Shown one piece after another: positions 25,482 through 34,282 of a DNA stretch of 64,000 nucleotides. The stretch's first letter is position 1. The number at the start of each line of letters is the position of its first letter. The translations under genes were made by a program, and so were the position numbers. The stretch covers positions 1 through 64,000 of the forward strand of contig NZ_JPEO01000001.1 in the NCBI RefSeq assembly GCF_000753795.1, written 5' to 3'. The notes under the pieces were generated by a model. That model was not told the origin of the DNA and did no database searches. It saw nothing but the letters and a program-made list of their open reading frames with translations. The stretch is from Shewanella mangrovi (lineage in GTDB: Bacteria; Pseudomonadota; Gammaproteobacteria; Enterobacterales; Shewanellaceae).

Positions 25482-27011
25482 ATGGCTGAAGTGACACATG
25501 CTGGAGCGGCGAAAGTGAAACATCGCGGCTTTATTACCTTGTCGGTCATGTTAGCGACCATTATGCAGGCGTTGGACACTACCATTGCCAATGTGGCGCT
25601 TCCTCATATGCAGGGGGCAATGGGGGCGACCCAAGATCAGATCTCTTGGGTATTAACTTCTTATATTGTCTCTGCTGCGATCAGCATGCCGTTGACCGGG
25701 TTTATTGCCGCGCGTATTGGTCGTAAAAAGCTGTTTATCTGGTCGGTGATTGGCTTTACGCTGGCATCGATTCTTTGTGGTGCTGCACAGTCGTTAGAGC
25801 AAATTGTATTGTTCCGTCTGCTACAAGGGGTCTTCGGTGCCAGTTTGGTGCCGCTATCGCAATCCATTCTGCTAGACAGCTATCCAACGGAACAACACGG
25901 CTCGGCCATGGCCATGTGGGGTGTTGGCGTCATGGTGGGCCCCATCCTCGGACCTTCGCTCGGTGGCTGGTTGACTGAATATTACAACTGGCGTTGGGTG
26001 TTTTACATCAATGTCCCTTTTGGACTTATGGCGTGGATGGGGATTGCGGCATTTGTGCAGGAAACCCCAATAGATAGACAGCGCAAGTTCGATGTGTTCG
26101 GTTTTACCTTATTGGCCATTGCGATCGGCGGATTGCAGCTATTTTTGGATCGCGGCGAGTCACAAAATTGGTTTGATGCGATGGAGATTGTCATTGAAGC
26201 TGCCGTCGCCGCGCTAGCGATGTATATGTTCCTTGTTCATACCATGACAGCCAAACATCCTTTTCTTGAACCGCAGATGTTTAAAGACCGAAATTTTGTT
26301 ATCGGGCTATTGTTTGTGTTTCTTATTGGCGTGATTTTATTGGCAACCATGGCACTGTTACCGCCATTTTTGCAAAGTTTGATGGGCTATCCGGTAATTG
26401 ATGTTGGCTTACTGCTAACGCCGCGAGGCTTTGGCACCATGGCGGGGATGATGCTGGTGGGGAAACTCGCATCCAAAGTTGATGTGCGTTACTTAATTGT
26501 CGCCGGACTGATATTGATGATTTTCTCGTTGTGGGAAATGACATTGTTCTCTGTCGACGTGTCTAAGTGGGAAATTATTCATACAGGCATTGTGCAAGGA
26601 TTTGGGATGGGCTTAGTGTTTGTGCCGTTATCTACCTTAACCTTCTCGACGTTACCTGCGCAGTACCGCAACGAAGCAACCGCGCTTTATAGCCTGCTGC
26701 GCAATATTGGTAGCAGTATTGGCATTTCTGCTGTCACCACGTTCTTATCGCACCGACTACAAATCAACCATCAAGTGTTTTCTGAGTATATCCAACCTTT
26801 TAGTCGGCCTTTGCAGGAGGCTGTGAGTCGAGGCGCGTTAAGTTTGGATAGCGTGACAGGACTCGCCAACGTGAATGCCCAAGTGAGCTTTCAAGCCAGC
26901 GTATTGGGCTATCTGCAGGATTTTAGAATGATGATGTTCTTATGTGTGTTGATGTTGGTGATGATCGTGTTGCTGCGAAAGCCTCCTGAGCGCAGAATAT
27001 CCGCGTCGTAA
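25482..27011 (+). CDS. DHA2-family MFS drug exporter (EmrB-like)
   Basis: A 14-helix major-facilitator antiporter of 509 residues. Motif D1/A/C-type signatures of DHA2 exporters are visible: LDTTIANVALPHMQG in helix 1, TGFIAARIGRKKLF in the loop after helix 2, and the GVMVGPILGPSLGGW antiporter motif in helix 5. It exports hydrophobic toxic compounds in exchange for protons together with the adaptor encoded upstream. The substrate cannot be read from sequence. A 9-bp stem-loop begins at its stop codon. Confidence 0.92.
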   Translation: MAEVTHAGAAKVKHRGFITLSVMLATIMQALDTTIANVALPHMQGAMGATQDQISWVLTSYIVSAAISMPLTGFIAARIGRKKLFIWSVIGFTLASILCGAAQSLEQIVLFRLLQGVFGASLVPLSQSILLDSYPTEQHGSAMAMWGVGVMVGPILGPSLGGWLTEYYNWRWVFYINVPFGLMAWMGIAAFVQETPIDRQRKFDVFGFTLLAIAIGGLQLFLDRGESQNWFDAMEIVIEAAVAALAMYMFLVHTMTAKHPFLEPQMFKDRNFVIGLLFVFLIGVILLATMALLPPFLQSLMGYPVIDVGLLLTPRGFGTMAGMMLVGKLASKVDVRYLIVAGLILMIFSLWEMTLFSVDVSKWEIIHTGIVQGFGMGLVFVPLSTLTFSTLPAQYRNEATALYSLLRNIGSSIGISAVTTFLSHRLQINHQVFSEYIQPFSRPLQEAVSRGALSLDSVTGLANVNAQVSFQASVLGYLQDFRMMMFLCVLMLVMIVLLRKPPERRISAS

Positions 27012-27046
27012 GGCGGTTGATGACGAAAGCGTTGGTGCCGCCTTAC
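27008..27046. other. Long stem-loop after the MFS gene
   Basis: GTAAGGCGG (27008-27016) pairs perfectly with CCGCCTTAC (27038-27046). No T run follows, so it is more likely a stability element or factor-dependent stop than an intrinsic terminator. Confidence 0.5.
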
Positions 27047-27078
27047 AGGTGAAAACACAACATGGAAAGTAGTACATC

Positions 27079-27771
27079 ATGGATCAGGTTTCATTGCAGT
27101 TGACTGAGGACGGTTCGCACACGCTATATAATGCCGAGTTAGATGAAACATATCATTCCAATCGTGGTGCGCTGGCGGAGGCGCGCTACGTCTTTATTGA
27201 ATCCGGCTTCGCAGTAGTGCTGCCGCACATTACACAGCAACTCAATATTCTGGAAGTGGGCTTTGGCGCAGGGCTAAACGCATTAATGACCTTAGGCTAT
27301 TTAGATGAGCTGACGGCACAGAGGGCTGGTGATATTCCGCAAGTGCATTATGTGTCACTAGAGCCGTTTCCCATCACCGCGCAACTCGCGCAGCAGCTCA
27401 ATTACCCCGCGTTGTTACCTACACGCTACTTCAGTTTGTTTGATGCGATTCACCAAGCGGCTTGGAATACACAGGTTCGGCTGAGTCAGCAGTTTGCTAT
27501 AGAAAAACGTGTGGTTGCTCTTGAGCAATTTGAGGGATGTCCAGCATCATTCGACCTCATTTACTTTGACGCATTTGCACCAAGCAAACAGCCCGACGTC
27601 TGGAGCTTAGCGAATTTCCAAAAATGTTTCGCCTTATTAAAGCCTGATGGCATGTTGGTATCTTATTGTGCTAATGGGCAGTTTAAACGCCATTTAAAAG
27701 CTGCAGGGTTTAGCGTGAGGGCACATCCAGGAGCGTTAGGAAAGCGTGAAATGACCAGAGCTTGGAAATAA
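27079..27771 (+). CDS. mnmD: tRNA (mnm5s2U34) methyltransferase, MnmD-type single domain
   Basis: This enzyme methylates 5-aminomethyl-2-thiouridine at wobble position 34. The 230-residue protein is the DUF752/MnmC1 methyltransferase domain alone. It has the N-terminal block GSHTLYNAELDETYHSNRGA, the SAM site ILEVGFGAGLNAL (about 62-74), and DLIYFDAFAPSKQPDVWS (about 158-175) with the catalytic-site acidic residues. The FAD oxidase domain of bifunctional MnmC is absent, and the protein ends cleanly (KREMTRAWK). So it is MnmD-like rather than a broken MnmC. Confidence 0.85.
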   Translation: MDQVSLQLTEDGSHTLYNAELDETYHSNRGALAEARYVFIESGFAVVLPHITQQLNILEVGFGAGLNALMTLGYLDELTAQRAGDIPQVHYVSLEPFPITAQLAQQLNYPALLPTRYFSLFDAIHQAAWNTQVRLSQQFAIEKRVVALEQFEGCPASFDLIYFDAFAPSKQPDVWSLANFQKCFALLKPDGMLVSYCANGQFKRHLKAAGFSVRAHPGALGKREMTRAWK

Positions 27772-27855
27772 AGGCGTTTTGAAAAAGCGCTTTGAAATGA
27801 GACATTTTGTCTACATCTATTTGAACAAGTTCACATAATGTAAGCAATTAACTCA

Positions 27856-28078
27856 GAATAAAATGACAGAGATGGACAAACGAATGTAGCGATTTATTAT
27901 TGTCGTCGGGCTCATTTTTATCGTGGGGGCGATTTAAATGATTTGCCCACCTCTGTCGAAACTTCAGCAGATCACTATTTAATTGTTAATCTTTGCCTAG
28001 CATGTGATCTGCTGCTTTTCCCTTCCTTGTTTTTCCTTGTGATTTAGCGACCGTCCTGCCGCTAACAACTTTCTTCCT
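27856..28078. repeat. Tandem noncoding element, copy 1
   Basis: Starts GAATAAAA, then after 63 bases the hairpin ATCG-TGGGGG-CGAT (27920-27933), then GCCCACC-CTCT-GTCGAAACTT to 27964. The 3' part holds an 11-bp perfect inverted repeat CAGCAGATCAC/GTGATCTGCTG. It is the most divergent in the hairpin but keeps the downstream half. Confidence 0.75.
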
Positions 28079-28251
28079 GAATAAAAGACGACCTAAGTGA
28101 ACCTAGAATTAGCGCAATATTGTATTTTTAGGCACATTTTCTATCGTTGGGGGCGATAACAAGGTGTTCAGCCCACCCAAGTCGAAACTTACTTGGTAGC
28201 GACAGCATGCTGTTTACTACCTATGGTCTGCAGCGTCCCGCTACTGACCTT
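28079..28251. repeat. Tandem noncoding element, copy 2
   Basis: Starts GAATAAAA; hairpin TATCG-TTGGGGG-CGATA at 28142-28158; GCCCACCC at 28171-28178, whose CCCAA/GCC parts can pair with the loop TTGGG/GGC, giving a pseudoknot. CCAAGT-CGAAACTT-ACTTGG forms a second hairpin, and GGTAG...CTACC a third. Confidence 0.8.
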
Positions 28252-28340
28252 GAATAAAAATGACAAGATTAAACCTAGAGAAGCGCGAATTTGGGGAGCA
28301 CACTTTCATCTATCGTTGGGGGCGATAACACAAGGTTCAG
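28252..28340. repeat. Tandem noncoding element, copy 3 (truncated)
   Basis: Starts GAATAAAA; the hairpin TATCG-TTGGGGG-CGATA is at 28311-28327 and is identical to copy 2, followed by AACACAAGGTTCAG. Similarity then stops; the GCCCACC...GTCGAAACTT half is missing. The 63-residue gene ends 25 bases further right. Confidence 0.75.
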
Positions 28341-28364
28341 TTCAATCTTGCCTAAATCGTTAGC

Positions 28365-28556
28365 TCACACCGACATCAAACGTTTTAACGATGACATCAA
28401 TGCAGCAAAGCCTTTTTCTTTAATATCAGTGTCTGCTTCAGCCGACCAAACGAATAGCGTCTTAGTTGGTAATCCATATCGACGAGCAACGTCAAAATGT
28501 AATTTGCCATGGGAGAGATCGCTCATTGCTTTAGCTTTAATGCCTGCATCAATCAT
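28365..28556 (-). CDS. 63-residue small protein with helix-turn-helix-like segment
   Basis: The segment FDVARRYGLPTKTLFVWSAE (about 21-40) has the shape of the transposase/Xre-type helix-turn-helix (xxVAxRYGxxxKTLxxW), so DNA binding is possible. AGGAGG lies five bases before the ATG, an ideal ribosome site. The protein is too short for a transposase and has normal start and stop codons, so it is either a small stand-alone regulator or a domesticated fragment of a transposase N-terminus. It lies downstream of a 29-residue gene with an equally strong ribosome site, and its 3' end abuts the tandem repeats. No family is assigned. Confidence 0.68.
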   Translation of the reverse strand: MIDAGIKAKAMSDLSHGKLHFDVARRYGLPTKTLFVWSAEADTDIKEKGFAALMSSLKRLMSV

Positions 28557-28599
28557 ACGTTCCTCCTGCTATTGACCCTGAAAATAAAATCTATGATGC

Positions 28600-28689
28600 T
28601 TAATCTACATCCCACTGGCTGATGCCCAAGTGCTGAAGCTCGCTCCAACACTGTCGACAGTCTGTCAAGAATACGAAGAAACGTTTCAT
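28600..28689 (-). CDS. 29-residue small protein upstream of the HTH-like gene
   Basis: Begins MKRFFVFLTDCRQCWSEL and ends QWDVD, with a CxxC-like pair (DCRQCW). GAGGAGG lies about six bases before the ATG, so translation is likely. A longer open frame runs back to a TTG at 28968 but its extra 93 residues have no ribosome site at the start and look random. Stop to the next ATG is 43 bases, so it forms a two-gene unit with the HTH-like protein. Function unknown; a leader peptide or a small Cys-pair protein are options. Confidence 0.55.
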   Translation of the reverse strand: MKRFFVFLTDCRQCWSELQHLGISQWDVD

Positions 28690-29054
28690 TCTTTCCTCCT
28701 CGTCGTAGTGGTCTACTACTTTGGTTATATGTAAGAACTGTGCCAATTTTTTATTGGAATATTTTTTCAATAAAAACAGTGGGTAAGTGAAATTAGGTAG
28801 AAATCGATTAAATTCGATAGGATCCATCGGTGTGCACGTTGAACCAAAATGGTGCGTGTGGATGCACTGCTTCGGAAGAAAGTTACAATGCGATACGGCA
28901 TAGAGGTGTAGCGAAGATGCTATTACTGAATCAAGGCTGAATTTGGGTGATAAACTAAAAGGAAGCAATCATTCATTAGTTGTGAGTTAATTTCCTCAAG
29001 ATATACTGAGGGTTAGTTCATCGCGAATATTAAATAAGACAAGGAGGCGATGTG
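28690..29054. other. Intergenic region, small-gene pair to OmpA-like lipoprotein
   Basis: About 365 bases between divergent genes. AT-rich in the left half (near 28740-28800). It must carry promoters in both directions, but I could not place convincing -35/-10 pairs. No gene supported. Confidence 0.55.
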
Positions 29055-29720
29055 ATGCCGATTTCTAAAAAACTGCTAGCAACTGTCGTAGTCGCAACAA
29101 TGGCCGCCGGTTGTACCACGGTAAATCCCTACACTAAAGAAGAGCAGACTGCGAAGTCATCAACCGGAGCGCTGATTGGCGCTGTGGCCGGTGCGGCTAT
29201 TGGTGTGGCAACGTCAAGTAAACATGATCGTGGTAAAGGGGCATTGATAGGTGCGGCATCTGGTGCAGCTGTTGGTGGCGGTATTGGTTATTACATGGAT
29301 GTGCAAGAGGCAAAATTACGCCAACAGCTTGATGCAACCGGCGTGGGGGTGACTCGCAATGGTGACACTATCGTGCTCAATATGCCCAATGAGCTGACAT
29401 TTGGCGTAGATAGTTCAAATTTGAGCAACCGTGCTATGTCAGTGTTAGATAGCGTGGTGCTGGTGGTTAATGAATATAGTAAAACCCAGCTCAATGTTAT
29501 TGGGCATACGGACAGTACCGGTAGCGCTTCTTATAACATGCGTCTATCTCAGGTACGTGCCTCTGCTGTGGGAAGTTACCTCATCAGTAAAGGTGTTGCA
29601 GGCCAACGTGTGGTCACTCAAGGTGCCGGCGAGAACCAGCCGATTGCATCAAACGACACCGCTCAGGGACGTGCTCAGAATCGCCGTGTAGAAATTATTC
29701 TGACGCCGTTACCTCAGTAA
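29055..29720 (+). CDS. OmpA-family outer-membrane lipoprotein (YiaD-like)
   Basis: A 221-residue lipoprotein: signal peptide with lipobox MAAGC (Cys20), then a Gly/Ala-rich glycine-zipper segment (about 37-88). The C-terminal OmpA-like domain that binds peptidoglycan (about 105-220) follows, with NVIGHTDSTGSASYN and RAQNRRVEI. It anchors the outer membrane to the cell wall. The layout matches E. coli YiaD. The ATG at 29055 has AGGAGG eight bases upstream; a GTG directly before it is in frame. Confidence 0.88.
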   Translation: MPISKKLLATVVVATMAAGCTTVNPYTKEEQTAKSSTGALIGAVAGAAIGVATSSKHDRGKGALIGAASGAAVGGGIGYYMDVQEAKLRQQLDATGVGVTRNGDTIVLNMPNELTFGVDSSNLSNRAMSVLDSVVLVVNEYSKTQLNVIGHTDSTGSASYNMRLSQVRASAVGSYLISKGVAGQRVVTQGAGENQPIASNDTAQGRAQNRRVEIILTPLPQ

Positions 29721-29749
29721 TCCTTTCAAATAAGGAGCTGCTGCAGGAT

Positions 29750-30130
29750 ATGATCAAAATCGAAGGCGTGGCGGTCAGTCACGATTGTCAGGGAAATAGT
29801 GTCCAGCTGCGTGCGTTGACCTACGGAGCGGGCAGTTTGGATGTCGCGTTATCTGTTGATCAACACAATGTGAGTGTTTATTTCCCCAACGTCATCGGTT
29901 GTCGATTATTGGATCAAAGCGACTTAGCAGAGTTCTGGACCGTTTGTAGCCTGTCCAATGGTTGGTTATTCCAGATCTCTGCTGGTGGCTGGTTTGAGCA
30001 GGAAAGCTCACGCAGTGGCTTTATGTCTTCAGTGCATCAGCAACCCAATGAATACCTTATGGTGACAGAACATGAATGTGTTTCTGTACTCATGAGCAAA
30101 GGGGCACCAATAGTCGCCAGAATGGCTTAA
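29750..30130 (+). CDS. Uncharacterised 126-residue protein
   Basis: I do not recognise a family. The sequence lacks a signal peptide and membrane helices and looks like a small beta-rich soluble domain (MIKIEGVAVSHDCQG, VSVYFPNVIGCRLL, NGWLFQISAGGWFEQE). It lies 29 bases after the OmpA-like gene and could be co-transcribed with it. Its stop overlaps by 4 bases the stop of the convergent ptsO. AAGGAG is about 14 bases before the ATG, a little far; CAGGAT is closer. Confidence 0.7.
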   Translation: MIKIEGVAVSHDCQGNSVQLRALTYGAGSLDVALSVDQHNVSVYFPNVIGCRLLDQSDLAEFWTVCSLSNGWLFQISAGGWFEQESSRSGFMSSVHQQPNEYLMVTEHECVSVLMSKGAPIVARMA

Positions 30131-30402
30131 CTCGCTTCGTCAAACCTCGCGTTGATAAGTTTGCAGATAGCATCTAACGCTTGTTCTGCTTCTGGTCCAT
30201 CGGCACTGAGTGTGATGGTTTTCCCCATCCCCGTTTCCAGCATCAGTAGGCCGAGTACGCTGGCAGCTGAGGCCTTTTTATTCCCCTGAATGATAGTGAC
30301 GTTGGCATCAAAAGCATTGGCTAATACGGCAAGTTTGGTGGCGGCGCGCGCATGCAATCCTAATTTATTGATGATCTCAATTTCGCGTTCAACTTTTGCC
30401 AC
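30127..30402 (-). CDS. ptsO: Nitrogen-PTS phosphocarrier NPr (HPr-like)
   Basis: NPr relays phosphate from PtsP (EI-Ntr) to PtsN. The 91-residue protein has the HPr fold with active-site His in [12 protein letters not shown] and the regulatory-Ser region [12 protein letters not shown]. The start is a GTG at 30402 with GGGAG eight bases upstream, giving [10 protein letters not shown]; longer frames would run into rapZ coding sequence. It overlaps the end of rapZ by 14 bases. Last gene of the rpoN-hpf-ptsN-rapZ-ptsO unit. Confidence 0.92.
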   Translation of the reverse strand: MAKVEREIEIINKLGLHARAATKLAVLANAFDANVTIIQGNKKASAASVLGLLMLETGMGKTITLSADGPEAEQALDAICKLINARFDEAS

Positions 30403-31243
30403 TTTGTAGCTCCCGGTGTTTTGCTTGGACTCGGTGTTTTCCGGTATTAAAGCGTCGTGCAAGTTGTTCGGCAACATACACGGAACGATGTTGCCCACCA
30501 GTACAACCGATCGCAATGGTTAAGTAGCTACGATTATTACGCTCGAGATGTGGTAACCAAGTTTCGAACAAGTTCTCAATCTGCCAGATGAGCTTGTTCA
30601 CCAGCGGCTGACGAGAAAGAAACTGTTGTACGGGTTCGTCGAGACCGGTATAGGGGCGTAGGTTCACTTCCCAGTGAGGGTTAGGCAGAAACCTGACATC
30701 AAAGATAAAGTCGGCTTCTGCGGGCAGGCCATGCTTAAACCCGAACGATTCAAAGTTGATCACCAGCTCTTTGGATGAGGTGCCGAGTAAAATCTCGCGC
30801 ACCATATCACTAAGTTCATAAATATTGGCTGATGATGTATCGATATAATGATCCATCAGCTGTGAAATCGGTTCTAGCAGCTCGCCTTCTTCTTCGATGG
30901 CTTCTTTGAGTGATTTGTGTTGTTTCGACAGGGGGTGTAAACGGCGGGTTTCGCTGTAGCGCTTAATGAGCACCTTATCTGAAGCATTGAGAAAAAAGCT
31001 GATAACTTCGGTATTTTCGGGGAGTTTAGCTAACTGGCTTTCTAATAGCTTGTCTTGGTTGGGCAGGTTGCGTACGTCAACGCTAATCGCTACCAGTTCG
31101 TTACTACCCCGCAAATTCAACAACAAGTCGCCAATCATCTGCAGAGGCAGATTATCAACGCAATAGTAACCCAGATCTTCCAATACTCTCAGGGCGACAG
31201 ATTTTCCTGAGCCTGAGCGACCTGAGACTATTGCCAACTTCAT
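30389..31243 (-). CDS. rapZ: RNase adapter protein RapZ
   Basis: RapZ binds glucosamine-6-phosphate and directs RNase E to the sRNA GlmZ in enterobacteria, controlling glmS. The 284-residue protein has Walker A GRSGSGKS (about 8-15) and a C-terminal domain with the conserved [19 protein letters not shown]. The start overlaps the ptsN stop (ATGA). Whether GlmZ-type targets exist in this organism cannot be seen here. Confidence 0.95.
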   Translation of the reverse strand: MKLAIVSGRSGSGKSVALRVLEDLGYYCVDNLPLQMIGDLLLNLRGSNELVAISVDVRNLPNQDKLLESQLAKLPENTEVISFFLNASDKVLIKRYSETRRLHPLSKQHKSLKEAIEEEGELLEPISQLMDHYIDTSSANIYELSDMVREILLGTSSKELVINFESFGFKHGLPAEADFIFDVRFLPNPHWEVNLRPYTGLDEPVQQFLSRQPLVNKLIWQIENLFETWLPHLERNNRSYLTIAIGCTGGQHRSVYVAEQLARRFNTGKHRVQAKHRELQSGKS

Positions 31244-31683
31244 GCCGTTATCACCTGATACAGCTCCTGCTCATCTGCGGCTTTACGCAACTGTTTGAGC
31301 ACTTGCTTATCACTCAGCTTCTCTGCCATGGCAGAGAGTGTACTGAGATGTTGCTGGCACTGATCAGCGGGCACAATCAGCGCAAATAGGATATCAACTG
31401 GCTGATTATCAATAGCGTCAAAGGCGATAGCCTCTTCACACTTAATCAGCACAGCAACGGGTGTGTCGATATCAGGTAAACGCCCGTGAGGGATCGCAAT
31501 ACCGTTACCGATACCTGTACTGCCCATACGTTCCCGCGCCAACAGACTTTCAAAAATGGCTTGGGAGGATAGGTTGGGATACTGGGCTGCTGCGAGATCG
31601 CTGATGAGCTCCAGTACCTTTTTCTTACTGCCCGGAGTGGCACAGGTGGTACATTCCGGCCGCAGGATGGTACTAAGTTCCAT
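31240..31683 (-). CDS. ptsN: PTS-Ntr EIIA component PtsN
   Basis: PtsN is the terminal phosphate acceptor of the nitrogen PTS and regulates potassium transport and envelope stress functions in other bacteria. The 147-residue EIIA-fructose-like domain carries the active His in [14 protein letters not shown] (about 58-71). It has no membrane part. It sits between hpf (2 bases) and rapZ (overlap), as in most gammaproteobacteria. Confidence 0.95.
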   Translation of the reverse strand: MELSTILRPECTTCATPGSKKKVLELISDLAAAQYPNLSSQAIFESLLARERMGSTGIGNGIAIPHGRLPDIDTPVAVLIKCEEAIAFDAIDNQPVDILFALIVPADQCQQHLSTLSAMAEKLSDKQVLKQLRKAADEQELYQVITA

Positions 31684-31685
31684 CG

Positions 31686-31973
31686 TTAATATTTTGTCAG
31701 CTTTTCTTTGTGTTTAATGACCTGACGATCCAGTTTATCAATCAGGATGTCAATGGCGGCGTACATGTCGTCATGTTGAGAGGTCGCAAAAACTTCGCCG
31801 CCTGAAAGGTTTAGCTTGGCTTCTGCTATCTGTAGTGCTTTTTCAACAGTCAGAACAATGTGGACATTATTGATCTGTTCGAAATGACGTTCAAGTTTGG
31901 CAAATTTACTATCAACGTAATGACGCAGAGAATCGGTTATCTCGAGATGTTTTCCGGCAAGATTAATTTGCAT
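31686..31973 (-). CDS. hpf: Ribosome hibernation promoting factor
   Basis: A short-form HPF/YfiA-like protein of 95 residues that binds the 30S decoding site and promotes 100S dimers with RMF in stationary phase. Typical blocks: MQINLAGKHLEITDSLRHYV, the basic LERHFEQINNVHIVL and the C-terminal DDMYAAIDILIDKLDRQV. It is located directly after rpoN, the standard order. Confidence 0.95.
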   Translation of the reverse strand: MQINLAGKHLEITDSLRHYVDSKFAKLERHFEQINNVHIVLTVEKALQIAEAKLNLSGGEVFATSQHDDMYAAIDILIDKLDRQVIKHKEKLTKY

Positions 31974-31999
31974 AGATGACTCCTCTGCGTTTCGGCATA

Positions 32000-33466
32000 T
32001 TAAAGGCTTTTCCGCTGATTTGATGGCGGAATAAGCATTGCTTCCCGATATTTGGCAATTGTACGTCTGGCTACGTTAATCCCTTGCTCTGCAAGTAGTT
32101 GCGCCATTTTGCTATCGCTCAATGGCTTTTTAGGGTTCTCGGCAGCGACCAGCTTCTTAATGAAAGCACGAATCGCGGTCGATGAACATTCCCCACCATC
32201 GTCAGTACCAACGTGGCTAGAGAAGAAATATTTCAGCTCAAAAATACCGCGAGGTGTATGCATATACTTCTGCGTGGTAACCCTTGAAATGGTCGATTCA
32301 TGCATCTCCACCGCTTCGGCAATATCATTGAGTACCATAGGCTTCATCGCTTCTTCACCATATTCGAAGAAACCTTGTTGGAATTGCACAATGCAATTGG
32401 CCACTTTCAGCAGGGTATCATTGCGGCTTTCAAGACTCTTGATAAACCATTTGGCCTCTTGCAGATGACCACGAATGAATTGGCTATCTGACTGGCTACG
32501 AACGCTACGTGCCATGGTGGCATACTGCTGATTGATGCTGATCTTCGGCATGCAGTCAGGATTGAGTTCTACGACCCAGCGGCCGTTTTTCTTCCACACC
32601 GTCACATCAGGAATGACATATTCGTCCTCAGATTCCTGAATCACTAACCCTGGGCGAGGGTTGAGTGTTTGAATAAGATTGATTGCATCACGTAACTCAT
32701 CTTCTTTCAGTCGAGTTTTACGCATTAAGGTGCGGTAATCTTTGGCGGCAATAAGATCGAGATATTCATCGATCAACATCCGAGCATTAGCTAAGTCGGG
32801 CACATCATCGCTGAACTGTGAGAGTTGGATCAGCAAACATTCTCGTAGATCGCGCGCGGCCACACCGACAGGATCAAAGTGCTGAATACGTTTCAACACC
32901 GCTTCAACTTCATCAACTTCAACGTCATCTAAGCCGAGTGCTTCGAGAATCTCTTCTGCTGATTGGGTGAGATAACCGCGTTCGTCGATTGCTTCGATAA
33001 TGGCGGTCGCAATGGCTTCATCAGTTTCTGAAAATGGCGTCAGATTCTTCTGCCATTCAAGATGCTCATGCAGACCTTCGCTGGTTTCGCCCTGAAATGG
33101 CATATCATCATCACGGATGGCACCAGAAGACCCCGTAGGTGCGGCAGTAAAGACTTCATCCCAAGTGGTGTCCATCGGCAGCTCTTCAGGCAGCTCCTGA
33201 TTATTGAGCGCATCGCTGGTTTCTACCGACGAGCTATCTTCGACCTCATTGGCTGATGCTTGTTCTGTGTCGTTGTTGTCAGCGTCTAGGCTGTTGTCGT
33301 TAGAATCGGCATCTTCGTTGACTTCCAACATAGGGTTGGAGTCTAGCGCCTGTTGGATTTCTTGCTGCAACTCAAGCGATGACAGCTGCAGTAGACGAAT
33401 GGCCTGCTGCAGTTGCGGTGTCATAGTTAATTGCTGACCCAGCTTAAGCTGAAGTGACGCTTTCAT
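32000..33466 (-). CDS. rpoN: RNA polymerase sigma-54 factor
   Basis: Sigma-54 directs polymerase to -24/-12 promoters and needs AAA+ activators; targets usually include flagellar and nitrogen genes. The 488-residue protein has the Gln-rich region I ([21 protein letters not shown]), an acidic region II (about 50-110), the core-binding domain, and the C-terminal DNA-binding domain ending with the RpoN box [12 protein letters not shown]. It follows lptB on the minus strand at 87 bases. Confidence 0.97.
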   Translation of the reverse strand: MKASLQLKLGQQLTMTPQLQQAIRLLQLSSLELQQEIQQALDSNPMLEVNEDADSNDNSLDADNNDTEQASANEVEDSSSVETSDALNNQELPEELPMDTTWDEVFTAAPTGSSGAIRDDDMPFQGETSEGLHEHLEWQKNLTPFSETDEAIATAIIEAIDERGYLTQSAEEILEALGLDDVEVDEVEAVLKRIQHFDPVGVAARDLRECLLIQLSQFSDDVPDLANARMLIDEYLDLIAAKDYRTLMRKTRLKEDELRDAINLIQTLNPRPGLVIQESEDEYVIPDVTVWKKNGRWVVELNPDCMPKISINQQYATMARSVRSQSDSQFIRGHLQEAKWFIKSLESRNDTLLKVANCIVQFQQGFFEYGEEAMKPMVLNDIAEAVEMHESTISRVTTQKYMHTPRGIFELKYFFSSHVGTDDGGECSSTAIRAFIKKLVAAENPKKPLSDSKMAQLLAEQGINVARRTIAKYREAMLIPPSNQRKSL

Positions 33467-33553
33467 GGTTGACTGCTAATCCCCAAATTAATGCCGTAAA
33501 ACAATCGCTAGGAGGCGATTGTTTTATAATATGTTTTTGCTCCCAATGAGCTA

Positions 33554-34282
33554 CTATAGCCTGAATTGTTCCCCTAAGTACACAGCGCGAACTTGTTGGT
33601 TGTCGAGGATTTCGGCTGGTGTCCCTTCAGCAATAAGCTGTCCATGGCTAACGATATAAGCGTGCTCGCACACATCTAGAGTTTCGCGCACGTTATGATC
33701 AGTAATCAATACGCCAAGGCCTCTAGACTTCAATTGTTCAATAATTTTCTTGATGTCGATAACAGAAATTGGGTCAACACCCGCGAACGGCTCATCCAGC
33801 AGAATAAATTTCGGATCAGCGGCGAGTGCGCGAGCAATTTCCACTCGGCGGCGTTCACCACCTGAAAGCGCCATGCCAAGACTGTCCCGAATATGGGTGA
33901 TATGAAACTCTTCTAGCAACTGTTCGAGAATGGTTTCCCGCTCATCATTGCTTAGTCCTTTGCGTACTTGCAGGACCGCCATGATGTTATCGCGGACTGA
34001 AAGCTTGCGGAAAATACTTGCTTCTTGTGGCAGGTAGCCAATCCCTTTGCGGGCTCGCAGATGCATCGGGTCGAGCGTCAAATCGTCTTCGTCAATATAG
34101 ATACGCCCGTTGTCGCTCTGTACTAATCCCACCACCATGTAAAAGGTGGTAGTTTTACCCGCGCCGTTTGGGCCCAGTAAGCCAACAATCTGCCCGGTAT
34201 TTACCTGCAGACTTACATCTTTCACCACCGAACGTTTTTTATAGCTTTTAGCCAGATTGGTCGCTTTTAAAACGCTGGTCAT
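33554..34282 (-). CDS. lptB: LPS export ABC transporter ATPase LptB
   Basis: LptB powers extraction of lipopolysaccharide from the inner membrane with LptF/LptG. The 242-residue ABC protein has Walker [10 protein letters not shown] (about 37-45), signature [16 protein letters not shown], and Walker [12 protein letters not shown]. The start overlaps the lptA stop (ATGA), so the genes are translationally coupled. Confidence 0.96.
   Translation of the reverse strand: MTSVLKATNLAKSYKKRSVVKDVSLQVNTGQIVGLLGPNGAGKTTTFYMVVGLVQSDNGRIYIDEDDLTLDPMHLRARKGIGYLPQEASIFRKLSVRDNIMAVLQVRKGLSNDERETILEQLLEEFHITHIRDSLGMALSGGERRRVEIARALAADPKFILLDEPFAGVDPISVIDIKKIIEQLKSRGLGVLITDHNVRETLDVCEHAYIVSHGQLIAEGTPAEILDNQQVRAVYLGEQFRL

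Larger units (their letters stand above)
27772..28364. other. 593-base noncoding region with three tandem structured repeats
   Basis: No gene is supported here. The left 80 bases include an imperfect GCGTTTT/AAAGCGC hairpin after mnmD that may stop transcription. The rest holds three copies of the element described in the next entries. It continues up to the stop codon of the 63-residue minus-strand gene. Confidence 0.8.

Noticed and set aside
27914..28190. Pistol or hammerhead ribozyme
   Set aside because: The hairpin-pseudoknot order and TTAAAT in copy 1 recall pistol, and CGAAAC recalls hammerhead, but the other conserved residues of both classes (for example CTGATGA) are absent in the copies.
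27856..28340. Integron attC sites as an explanation of the tandem repeats
   Set aside because: TAACAAGGTGTTCAGCC looks superficially like an attC arm, but no paired complementary arm exists and the core GTTRRRY/RYYYAAC patterns are not met; no cassette genes or integrase are present.
27856..28689. Type III toxin-antitoxin (ToxIN-like) system
   Set aside because: Tandem pseudoknot repeats fit, but the repeats are far longer than known ToxI units and no ToxN-like endoribonuclease is encoded next to them.
28690..28968. Longer 122-codon version of the 29-residue gene starting at TTG 28968
   Set aside because: The added 93 residues lack a ribosome site at the start and look like random AT-rich translation; the internal ATG has an excellent ribosome site.
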